This document shows positions 45,395-56,100 of a stretch of DNA of 64,000 bases, one piece after another. A program made the translations under genes and the position numbers. Under the pieces are notes generated by a model. It worked only from the letters and a program-made list of their open reading frames with translations, ran no database searches and was not told the DNA's origin. This DNA is from Tretioscincus oriximinensis. Its lineage: Eukaryota; Chordata; Lepidosauria; Squamata; Gymnophthalmidae. Numbering within the stretch: the first letter of the stretch is position 1; every line of letters begins with the position of its first letter. Where the stretch lies: positions 464,250 to 528,249 of the forward strand of contig JAJVDF010000018.1 in assembly GCA_022410635.1 (NCBI GenBank). The letters run 5' to 3'.

Positions 45395-46330
45395 ATTATT
45401 GAAATTTGCATTTATCCACATGTTATAATCAGCTCATTAATCTCCTATTATGCTTATGAAAACCAATATTGCACCCAATGACAAAACATACAGTATATGA
45501 GAACTGAAAAGTTACATAGCAAAGACCTTGCCAATAATTATTTACAAATGTTATATATTAAATAATATATGTGGAAATAATATTAGAAAGTGGAAAATTA
45601 ATGTGCTTCTTTATTTTAATACATTGAAAAAATTAGGTAAAATTGGTGGTGCGCTATATTTCCGACTGCAAAGAAATAAAAAATAGAAAAATTTGTTCAG
45701 CTCTGTTTCCAAGCAAACAAGTTCAGGATTATAATAGTGTCACTGCTTTTGTGGCATGGAATTATGTTGTTTCTCTTGTCCTCCTTGNTTGGAAATATGT
45801 GAGAAAACCTTTCCATTACTCCAAATTATAAATCTTTTCAACACACGCAGTGATTTAGCTTTAAGTGCTATGTGAATAAGAAATGGATCAGTATCTGTTA
45901 CTAAACTTCTGCTGAAAAGTCATGGTGTGTACATCTCCAAAAGATGATTGGAGATCATTATTCTCCTCACATTTGGGCTCTTCCTGTCATCCTCCTTACA
46001 TTCAGGCTGCTGCTGTTACTGCCAGCCCTGCTGCAGCTATGTGAAGCTGCTGGGTATTCAGCCTTTTATAATAAGCATTTTGTCATTATGAAAAACGGCA
46101 TAGAAAAGCAGGCAGAAATAGAACTAAGAACTATTAAACCAGAAACAGAAATTCTACTGGAAGTAGAGCATCTGCAAATTCATGTTTGTTATTGATAACA
46201 TCTATTGTATCTCATACATATGATTACCAGGTGAGAAGTTCATACCTTTTGAAAAAAAGAATTTCTCCCAGATGTAGCAATCACATGAGGTGAAAATCAT
46301 CTTTTTTCATATCCTTTGAAGGTGTAAATT
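45395..46330. other. No recognisable feature
   Basis: AT-rich, with no repeat or frame I can support. Confidence 0.45.
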
Positions 46331-46333
46331 TCA

Positions 46334-46358
46334 GGTAACCAGATAAAATCTGGTTACC
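46334..46358. repeat. Perfect 10-bp hairpin
   Basis: GGTAACCAGA and TCTGGTTACC around a TAAAA loop. The preceding GGTGTAAATT and the following CCCTAAC resemble the end of the foldback at 30452-30610, which suggests a related element. Confidence 0.6.
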
Positions 46359-46359
46359 C

Positions 46360-46820
46360 TAACTTGGCATCACACCTTACTAGAAATGAAAAAGACATGG
46401 CTACTTGTACAGCTAAACAATCTGTCTGACTTGTAGCTGAACTATTTCTGTTTTGTTATTAAAAATGGTTGTATTAGACGCAGACAAACCTATATGGTGT
46501 CAGATACTGATTTTTTTAACAGAGATATTAAAAAATGGTGGATGAAAACAGTCAAAACCTTCGGTCGAGGCCAAATTTTTCACAAAATAAAGTAGAGAGA
46601 CCACAATAAAGTGTCTCAGGAGTTTATTTAAAAACACACAGAAATGTTTTGCAAGACAGAGCCATGTTAGATTAGGGGTTGTTTTCAACAATATGTCAAA
46701 ACTGCCTTCTAGCCGTTTCATTTGTTGGAATCTTGCTTCCCTATACTTTCATTCCACCAGAAGTATCTTGTAGATTTGATAGAATATACTTTATCTCCAC
46801 AAGTGTTATTGAATATGATA
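46360..46820. other. No recognisable feature
   Basis: AT-rich. The minus-strand frame at 46500-46721 does not resemble a known protein. Confidence 0.4.
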
Positions 46821-47071
46821 CCCAAGGATAGGGTTAGCATACGTCTCGGTAAACCGGGACAGTCCCGGTTTTGGGGACAATTTTACTGTCNCGTCTGGGT
46901 TTGAAAAAATAGTGTAAAATCCCGGGTTGCCACCGCCGCTAACCCCCCTGCCGCCGCTAACCTCCCCACCGCCGCTAACGCCGCCGGCAAAAGCAGCCGT
47001 CAGATCTTACGGCTGCAGCCCAGCAACGCTTTCCGGGGTCCTAGAAGGAACCTCGGAGCGTGCTGTGGCTC

Positions 47072-47277
47072 CTCCTTTGCTGGAAGCGGGGTTTTGCCCT
47101 GCTCTGAGGCAAGCGCGCGCCGCTGTCTCACCTCTAGCGGAGCAAAAACGCCTGGGTGTGACAGGAGGGCAGCTCTCTTCTCCTGTCACAAACTCAAGCA
47201 TTTTGGCTCCACTGCAGGCGAGGTGGCGCCGCGCGCTTGCCTTAGAACAGGGCAAAACGCCGCCTCCAGCAAAGGAG
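47072..47277. repeat. Inner hairpin 1 of the hAT-like element
   Basis: Arms 47072-47167 and 47180-47277 are inverted copies. Read in the right-arm direction both contain GCGCGCTTGCCT, AGGGCAAAAC and CCAGCAAAGGAG, and the loop-proximal TCCTGTCACA. The spacer is about 12 bp. A single strand could fold into a stem of close to 100 bp. Confidence 0.85.
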
Positions 47278-47282
47278 CAGCT

Positions 47283-47381
47283 GCGCGCATGCGCGCGTGC
47301 GCACGGACACTTGTGAGACAGGCAGAAAAGAGGTTCTACCTGTCTCGCTACAAGTGTCCATATGCGCGCACATGCGCGCAC
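47283..47381. repeat. Inner hairpin 2 with alternating purine-pyrimidine flanks
   Basis: The inner arms GGACACTTGTGAGACAGGCAG and CTACCTGTCTCGCTACAAGTGTCC pair around a short loop at 47328-47333. Outside them the stem continues into GCGCGCATGCGCGCGTGCGC (47283-47302) and ATGCGCGCACATGCGCGCAC on the other side. The alternating GC/CA runs are the kind that can adopt Z-DNA. Confidence 0.8.
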
Positions 47382-47444
47382 GCCCCACCGCACCGCCGTC
47401 CTGGTTTTGGGTTGCCATAATATGGCAACCCTACGCAAGGATGA

Positions 47445-47773
47445 TTTTTAAAAGTTTATGGCTGCTATGGAATTTCTAAGTATGCTTAGAGATATTTTAA
47501 AAATGCATAAATTCTTTTTCACTGCAACAACACTCTCAGAGTGTGGGATGCAAAAGAGGTTCAAAATGTCACGCACATATAAAAATTCTTGACATCGTCT
47601 TATAAAATGAAAATTACAAAATTTGTACTAATGGACAATAAGCATCTTCAGCTGTGGGTAACCTTTATTTTTGGGAGGGAGAGAGCCCTTTAGAAGATCC
47701 CTTCCAGAAAATATTTTCTTCATGCCCTAGTGGCTTGAATGTAGGATATTATCCTCGACTAACTGCAGCTGTC

Positions 47774-47806
<33 letters not shown>

Positions 47807-47990
47807 AGCGGTCCATTGTCCTGCTTTTTCCTCTTAGTACCTTTGTTCAGCTTCTATCATGGTGCTCTTTTTGCACCATGATAGCATCATATGACATCAT
47901 ATGATAGCATCATAAGAGGGTCCAAGAGCTCTGCCTATATTGCATTCCTATGTGAAAAAGCAGTGTAACAGGGGTTTGCTACCACGTTAT
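47445..47990. other. No gene; microsatellite and small hairpin
   Basis: (TAG)n of about 11 units at 47774-47806. A perfect 12-bp hairpin, CTATCATGGTGC / GCACCATGATAG (47854-47865, 47873-47884), overlaps two copies of ATGATAGCATCAT (47878-47890 and 47901-47913). Confidence 0.7.
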
Positions 47991-47994
47991 TAGG

Positions 47995-48681
47995 TGTCAG
48001 CACATCAGAGGCAGCTGATCATCAGGATACGGATACGTGTAGAATCTGACTCCCATCAAGAACTCACGCAGAGGCCATAAGCTTAGATCAAGAAGCAAGA
48101 TCTAGGAGGCCCACGTGTGTTATGGAACCTCCCGAGCACCCCAGTGCACAGATTTTTATTGACATTAGATCAGAAGGCGTGTACAAGAAAACAGATGTCA
48201 GAGAATGGGTGTTCTTTGGGGCAGACCAGAGGTGGGCTCAGGTTGTGACACCTGTGTGACGTTTCTCCCTCCTCCCAAAGGGTGCAGCCTGTGTCAGGAA
48301 ACTCCAAATATGGTTATGGTTTGGGTGGTACAAAATTGATCCCTGTAGGCTTCTAGGACCTGTGACTGGTCACTCACCCCAAGGTAGAGGGATGGACAAA
48401 AGACTTCCTCTGGACTTTCCAGGGCAATTGACTCATGCCATTAAGCCAGGGCTACAGATACAATGGGTGCCCTTTGAGACAATAGGTTAAGGGGAACTGC
48501 TAAATGGGTACTGCTTCAGGGCAGGAAGAGAGAGATTAGCTCTCTTGCAACACCCTGTACTGGGAATTTTCCACAAATTTTTGCAGACATGAGGCCTGGG
48601 CTTCTGGGGACCAATTCTTGTATATATTTATATCAAATGTATTAATGTCAATTAATATATCACGTATGACGAACCCTGACA
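47995..48681 (-). mobile_element. Solo-LTR-like element 2
   Basis: 687 bp bounded on the minus strand by TGTCA at the start and TGACA at the end, the TG...CA form of LTRs. GTCAATAAAAATC on the minus strand (plus 48150-48165) gives a polyadenylation signal, followed by GC-rich sequence before the 3' end, as in R-U5. No internal retroviral genes flank it, so it is a solo LTR if the call is right. I could not see a clear target duplication (left flank ATTAGG, right flank GCAGTG). It is related to the element at 37712. Confidence 0.6.
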
Positions 48682-48684
48682 GCA

Positions 48685-49424
48685 GTGTTTGCTGAGTCCT
48701 AGTAGTCCCAAACATCCAAAGATTTTAAATGTGATCTATCAGTTGCTAGCAAGGTATTGCACCAGGGCTTCATGGGAACTGTAGGCAGATTCATGAGGAA
48801 AATATGGAGTTTCCTCCTGTGTCTGGACAAAAAGTAAGTCTTTTGTAGTCTGGATTCATCCAAAGATAGGAGACTGTCAACAGTAAGTGAATGTTAGGAT
48901 TGCTTGATACCTGCAGATGTTTTTTTCAACCTTTGAAAACATGGCACTACTTGCTGTGGTTAACGGAGTGCCCTATGACTGATGGAGCTTTATGAATGTC
49001 ATGAGGTCAATAAAACAGCAAATAACAACACTGCAAAATCAAGAAGGAGCAAGATGTAGAAGAAACACACAAGAATTTCTAAACTATTACAGGCAAGGAA
49101 ATGAAACCATATCAATTTTGCTGAAAATTCTGGAATTTCAGGAAATACAATTTGGAAGCCAAGGATCATGCAAAAATTTTAAAAGATTGTATTTGTGTTG
49201 TGTGTAATAAAACAACAAAATAATGAAACATCAAGTCCTTTAAAGTCCTAAATATTATGATTCTTGGCTGTTGCTTCAACTTTTGTTTTCTCTCACAGTT
49301 TGTGTTTAAAATGTTTTTGATCTATGGTATTTTTAAAAAACTAAAAAGCACTCTTAATAAACTATAAACCTTCCTCATTATCTGCTTTCAACATATTTTC
49401 ACAATGAGCAATAATTCATGCCAT
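48685..49424. other. No recognisable feature
   Basis: AT-rich, no repeat or frame I can support. The 71-codon frame at 48992-49207 matches no family I know. Confidence 0.45.
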
Positions 49425-49425
49425 A

Positions 49426-50185
49426 TATGTACTACTCACAAAAGTTAGGGATATGTGGCTGTTGTGATAGTTATGGAAAATGACACTGACATGCTACAGT
49501 GATATTCTGTCCTGAAAGTAGGCCATTTCAGTCAGATCATGCAATGGTGCTCTTCTCATCTCAAGCAATTTATGGAACAAAAAGCAAACAACAGTGGAGG
49601 GCATGCCCCCAAAGTGTCACTGTCTCAATTATGTGCTATGCACCCCTGAGCATAAATTACAACTTGACAATGATGTCTCATGCTGTCCACAAGTTGAGTT
49701 ATTGATTGTTGAGGTATGCCATCCCACTCTTCTTGAAGAACACCCCTCATATAATTGAGGTTCAGGGGTACAGAGGTATGAGCCACTATATGGTGTCTCA
49801 GCTAATCCCACAGGTTTTCCAGGGGGTTCAGGTCTGAAGAAAGTGCTGGCCATTCCAGGCGAGGTACCCCAGCCTCCCTAATGATACAGCCTCAATGAGC
49901 TGGAGCACTGTTATCCATGAAGATGAAATGTACCCCGTGTTGTTCATTCAAGCAGTAACAGGTTGTCACCGTACCAGCCACAAAGTGTAGGGCAATTCTG
50001 GATTGATTAGACATACCTGCCCTCATGGTAGCACCACTACCATCAAAGGACTACCTTGTTACAAGAGTGGCTGATGCATAGCACTCTCCTTGACATCTCC
50101 AGCATTGTTGATGACCATCATTTCTGTGCAGAGTGAAACGACTTTCATCCTGAACAGCAATTTTTCTAAAAACTTTCTACCTTTA
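49426..50185 (-). mobile_element. Tc1-like DNA transposon relic
   Basis: One terminus is visible at the left edge: TACTACTCACAAAAGTTAGG after a TA, similar to the fragment at 19991. The interior holds a dead DDE transposase in reverse. The other terminus is missing: no inverted partner of the left end is found by 50.5 kb, so the element is truncated at its transposase N-terminal side. Confidence 0.75.
49640..50160 (-). pseudogene. Tc1/mariner-type transposase remnant
   Basis: Catalytic domain of a cut-and-paste transposase. All three metal-binding acidic residues are still readable in one frame: Asp in QDESRFTLHRNDG (codon at 50147-50149), Asp in FMDNSAPAH (49913-49915), and Glu in SSDLNPLENLWD (49817-49819). 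The first two lie 78 codons apart and the last pair 32 apart, slightly shorter than the DD34E spacing of Tc1 proteins. At least three in-frame stops interrupt it (after VTR, after PAH, after LWD). The N-terminal DNA-binding helix-turn-helix region is missing. It cannot encode a working enzyme. Confidence 0.8.
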
Positions 50186-50189
50186 GGGG

Positions 50190-53100
50190 AAGAAAGCAAT
50201 CAAGAAAAGAGGAACATCTTTCAAACTAAACTGAACACAACTAAATTATAATCCAGCTTCACTACACTGCTAGAGATGCAGCATTTTCTGCAACAGGCTT
50301 ATGAACAAGTCAAATGATAATTTGTGTTGCTCATAATTTATACTTACAAAAATTGCAATTCGCTTAACCAATAATAGTTACCAATAAGATCGGCACCTAT
50401 TAACGTGACAGGTCTTTGCTCTGCTGCACATTGTTATGTCAATATGCTGTTTGCTTCACATATTAAAAAGAGAGAGAGAGAAAGAAAGAAAAAGAAAGGT
50501 TGAATGTAATCTCTCAGAGCCTGCTTGCACTGTCAGCAGCTAATTAACTTTATCTCTTGGAGTGAGACAGGCAACAACAGGTCTGTACTATAGGCTGGAA
50601 ATTTAGCCCACTCACATCCTTGTCAACACTTTGCAAAGCCTCATGCAAGACCAACTATTTGTCCTTCATCGAATTCAAAAAGATAGAGCAAGGAAACAGT
50701 GTATATTGTGTTCAGACTGCTCCTTGGAAATACAATGAGACAAAATGAGACCAAGTACTTGGTACAGAACGTACTGCATAATACTGATCCAGTTATCTTT
50801 TTGCGTTACTCCCACCAAAAAGAACAAAATATATGTTTTAAAGGCATTCCTATACCAACCTTCATTACAAATTCCAGGATATTACAGTATAAAAAAATAG
50901 AATGGTAGTCTAAAGAGTAGTTAGTGAATTCTTAAGTATCCATAGCAAATGTTGAAACTTCAGTGCTACTACCTTCGATTCCTAAAAGAGATGATCCGAT
51001 AAAGTGAATACCAGAGCAGTAAAAATCCACTACCTAAAAGGGATAGCACCAGGTATGTCACCACTAGGAAAGACTAATCTGTAATTCTCATGGAAAGGGC
51101 AGATCTGAAGGAGAGAAGTTCTTCAGATAATCCAATTCATAGTTTTTAAGGATGTAAAGCAGGGATACTACTTTCCATTACCTTTACGCAGTTCTCAAAA
51201 GCTACACTGCCTAATTACATTTGCTGTTACATTGAATGTATGAATGGAATATTCGTCATTTGATTCATACTTCAATACTTTTTATAAGCCATTAATATGT
51301 GATGGCAAGTAGATTTTTCTATTCCAAAGCCTTTACATAAATTATAACTTGTTGAGGCACATTTGGCTTGTTCAGAAGAAGAAGTCTAAGGAAAATTCTG
51401 AAAAATCATAATCCTGTTTGTCAGGATTTACCACTCTGACCCTTACAAATCTTTGAACAAAGAGATGCAGCATCTTTATAATATTATAACAGGCTTCTTC
51501 ATCCAGTTTCAGAAAATTTCCCTTCCATTGCTTTGCTTGAGATTCTTTGGAATAAATAATTATGTAAAAATGTTGTGCTGCATCTCCAAGAAATTATTCA
51601 TTTAAAAAGTTGCATGGTTTTTATTGGACAGTTAGAAGCTTCTACTCCTTTAGTTTAACAGAAGTTGCAAAGAGATTAGATGCTGCTCATGATACAGCTC
51701 TAAATATTCCTCTATCAAAGTCTAATATCCTGTACTCAAAGCCACATCAAGATTATTTTTGTATTATGTGTATACTATATGTATTTTGCCATAATCTAAT
51801 CCTCCGTATCACAGATGCAATTTACAGTGCCACCCAAACATCAACCCAATTATATTGAAATTCTGTTCAAACCTCAGCCAAACCCTACTTCTCAAATTGT
51901 GTCAATCTCAATTTTGCTTTTTTTCTGCACAAAGGGCACTCTAAAATAATATATTGTCGACAACATCTGCAGCATAAGAAAAGCTTACTGTATTTATACA
52001 GCAATCACAATAAATCTCAAGAATAAAAGAATAGAAAGGAATAGAGTACCAAATAGTATCACTGTTAAGGGAAAATCAAATCTCTGTATGGATTTTCCTG
52101 TGCACACAAGATCACTCACATTTCATATTTCACCTGCATATAATACCCAGCTGTATGCATCACATCTTTGCATCCAGATCAGTCCATGTCAGTTGTTTAC
52201 CCCACAGCTTTGCTCTGATATCTAGCTAGACAACAAGAGGCAACAGCTGGATCTAGACAAGAACTTGTATTATTCTCGCACAGTCTGCCTGGGACTGCTC
52301 GAATCCAATCATTCAAATTTTAGTTGTCATAAATGAGATTTTAACTGTGTTTTATATTTTTTATTTTACACTTAATATATTTTTATATTCTATAATGCCC
52401 ATTTCTGTGAAATGTTATGGTCTTTTGACTAATCAATAAAGATTTTTGATTTTGATTTTTTTTAATTAATAAATAAATAAGCATGAAACTTCATGCTGTG
52501 ACTTTTCCCTATTAGTCTATTTGGTGCTACCGGAACCCCTTGCTAGAAATATTGACAAAAGATAGTTAACCAAGGTGAGATAGTTGACTATAGAGGTGAA
52601 AGAAGGCAATAAATCAGTAAAATTCTTCTCACCCTAACAAAATGGAATCAAGGAAATTAATATTCTTAAATTAATATTCTCATTATTCTTGTTCACTGTT
52701 CAGTTATATTCCTTGAACATTTGAGCATCGAATATCTGTCTTACTCCAGTGAAAATAAAAACATTTCAAATGAAATCTAAACATTTTTATATTTATATCT
52801 GAGCTTATTAAACAAGAAATTAAGTTTCATTGGTAACAAGCAGAGCTGCCAAACAGCTTGAAATGAGACTCCCTTTCAAACGGAGTCTGTGTCATTCTTC
52901 CTCATATTTTTACATTCACCCTCAGCAAAATGAAAGCCAAAATGTTCAGCAATTTCCCACCTGCTGCACTGGCAGCTTAATGTAGCATAGAGAGAAGAGA
53001 CAGATTTATTCATTCTGGAAAGAATTGCCTGTGGAGTACCATGCCTCACAGTGAATCACTTTAAATTAAAGATTTAATACTCCTTTTTTGAATGTGCTTG

Positions 53101-56100
53101 TGGTGGATGCACAAAACTCCAAATATGGTAGCAAGAATGTTCAAATTACGCTTTCTTCTATGCTTTAAAAAGGCGAGGGGGAGGGATTAATCTAACAATT
53201 TAAACACATAATTTAGTCAAGCTAAATATCTGGTCCAAAATTGAAGCAAGAACCATTTACAAAGTCAATTTTTATTTTGCTTTATTTAAGAATGTTTTAT
53301 GTAACGTGTTGTATAAATTTGGATGGGAAATGAACAACTATAATCCTAGACAGCTAAAACTCTCTCTCTCTGGTCTTTTCCTAAGAAGACACTAATTGAC
53401 AGTGGTCAGGTTTTGAATACCAATAGGCCTTCTTTCTCTGAATGAAAGAGCCAACAATACTGCCAGGCAGAAGCTTAACAACAAAAATAGTTATTACTTC
53501 AGACAATGTGCTTGTTGCTGCCCTAGTTCATTAGAGGAATAAGGCAATGAAAAGTCTCATTGTAACTGTTCTTGGTTATTTACCATCATTACTGCAAATA
53601 TTTTGAAAGTTTACATGAGATTGTATTTATCCACAAAACTAAACCTTTTCCACGCATCTATTTTTTACTCATCAGCTATCTATCTAATATTACATAAAAA
53701 GAAAGAGAAAGATTCCCTCACTAACATCTATAAAAGTAACAACCCTTTACAGTCTTTTCCCACATTTTCAGCTTGGATTCAGGAGGCTGATAGGTGACTA
53801 AACGATATAGCTTTGAATTCTGCATGAGAATACCAGAATGCTATGTAACACAATACAAGCAGTCTGGAAAGCAGAGGGTTGTCAGTTTGATCCCATGTCT
53901 CTTCTCAGGAGACCCTGGCTACCCTACTTTTGTATCTTGGCCAAAAATGCTGCTTAGAAGTGCAATCAGCCATGAGTTGATGGTACCAAACTACAACATT
54001 CCAGTATATGTGGACATTCCAGATAAAGCACTATTTGGACTTCTTTATTCCAGAATATTGAACAACAATGGAATAAATAACTGATGTCTGGAAAGAGCTT
54101 ATATTACATTCAATTTGATTTGATTCTGGCAAATATGGTAATGTTCTATGCTAGTGAGTGCTCAATTCTAATATTATAAACATGAATGAGTAGGCATGGT
54201 GTGCCAATGTGAGCAGTCTATCGTTTCATTTTGAGATTCTACTTTGGAAAGAGTGGGCAACATCTCCCTGTGGCAATCAAACCTTTTAGAGTCAAGGTTG
54301 TACCCCAACCACTATATGGTACCTAAATTACCACTCTTAAGAATTTCTCTGTAATAGAAGCTGCACAAACAAAATTTCTATGCTTATTGCCAGGAATACT
54401 TTCATGCATCCAAATGTGGCTACCTGCATAGAGACAGGACAAGTGAGAATTTAGATGTACTACTGGTTCTCCAGATTATAGTTTGAGGTAACACTCCACT
54501 ACTTACCACTGGGCCTTGCCCCACTGATCTTTCATGATTACAATTCTACCTGGAAAATTGAAAGCATAGGGAAAAATCAGGGAACTAGGCACATCGCTTA
54601 ATGAATTGCTATTATTTGGACTTGTTTTATCAAACAAAGGCTTTTGAACATTGATTTCCAGGAACAGTTAAGTGAACTTTCTCCCTTCCAGATTGTCAAA
54701 GACACTGCCATTCTTTCCTCTCCTGTAACATTCTTAAACACACTAATGATTCCGAGCTTCAGGAAGGACTTTTGAAAAGCAAGACTCAGTATTCTCCCTT
54801 CTACTGTCATTCAAGGCAGATTCAATCATATTCAGTACTTAGATTATTGCTGCCCATGTGGTGATAGCCAAATTGGAAAATACTGCCCATATTTCTCCTA
54901 TACTGTAGATATTACTCAGATGTACGAAGAAGACTTTTATGACTGATTATTTCAAATGTTCAAGATAAAGGGCACAAATTTTGACTTAAACAAGCCCTTC
55001 ACTGATTATGGTGGCCATTTATTTGAACTGTATTTTAAATTTTTCTGACTATGTACTTCAAAGTACAATCTTATTTGTAATCATGCTGGCCAATGGCTGT
55101 TATTTAAATATTCCGATTTTGAGACTAAGAAAGAATGATATTGTGAATTCTCAGGTCCAAATTGCCAGTCTGTCCATTTCTACCTGCCTATATCTCTTCG
55201 TAATTCAGATTAACTTTTTCACTTTATCCCAGAAGCCTTCCTATGCTCTCTTAATTCCTTTACTTTGTACTGTGTTTATTTACTTTTCCTAGTATAGATT
55301 GGAATTTCACAAGATCAAGAAATGATAATAAACCATATTGTTGCCTTCTTAGACCTTTGCTCCAGGACCATTTGACTGCCCTTGCCCCGGCATCATTTTT
55401 TTGCCATCCCATTAAAAACAAAAACTAAGGAATTCTACTTATTTCCCCTCTTTCATTCCCTGCAANCAGCATGCCACATTTCAAGTCTCAGGTCAGCTGA
55501 CCACATGGGTGACCACTAGCCTGTACAAATATATTCATGGTGAGCAGAATGTAACATTTGACCTCATGCTCAAACACAATCTCCCTCTCCTGCTGTGACA
55601 TATTTTTGTTTTGTTGTTGTTGTTTTAAAAAAAACCTGTTTGCAATTCAGAAGAAAATAAACGAAATTATAACAGCAAAGAGCCAAAGTTGTCTAGTTTG
55701 GGTTTTCAAGCAATAATCAGAAAACAGCATTTGTACCTTGTGGTTTAGAATGACAAAAATCATCAAACACTTCCAGCCTCTATAGGATACATTTCTACTT
55801 TTCACATCATGTTGGTAATATACATAAACATAAAAAAGAAGATGGAAGGAAGAGAACTTTGTCTATGATTTGCATATGGTAATTCAGGTATAATAGCTAC
55901 AGTTTAAAAAGAAAGACTATTTTGTTTGGCAGGAGACATTACAATAAAATAACTTCTGCTCACATCTGCAGAATGAACCACCCCATTTGGGCTCAAGCCA
56001 TCCCAACTCTGAAAAATGCAACTTAAGTTGCATCCAGACATTGATTATTTATTTTGCTATACCTGAATATTCCAATGCTATCTGTATTGTTTTATTCTGG

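Larger units (their letters stand above)
46821..47441. mobile_element. Non-autonomous hAT-like element, GC-rich double foldback
   Basis: The element proper spans 46829-47433 (605 bp). Its ends are TAGGGTTAGCATA and, reverse-complemented, TAGGGTTGCCATA (11 of 13 match). The flanking 8-mers are CCCAAGGA (46821-46828) and CGCAAGGA (47434-47441), a 7/8 target duplication. An 8-bp duplication is the hallmark of the hAT superfamily. The interior is strongly GC- and CpG-rich, unlike the surrounding DNA. It contains a short near-terminal palindrome (CCGGGACAGTCCCGG, 46854-46868), a CCGCCGCTAAC triplet repeat (46930-46990) and two large hairpins listed separately. Open frames on both strands are mirrored products of the palindromes and I do not call them genes. 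Confidence 0.75.

Noticed and set aside
46920..47440. CpG island or promoter with genes on both strands (frames of 108-143 codons)
   Set aside because: The GC-rich block lies exactly inside an element with inverted ends and a target duplication. The frames on both strands come from its palindromes and lack any domain.
37712..48681. One 11-kb provirus bounded by the two LTR-like elements
   Set aside because: The two elements differ too much to be LTRs of one insertion unless it is very old, and the space between holds CR1, MITE-like and hAT-like elements but no gag, pol or env-like frame.
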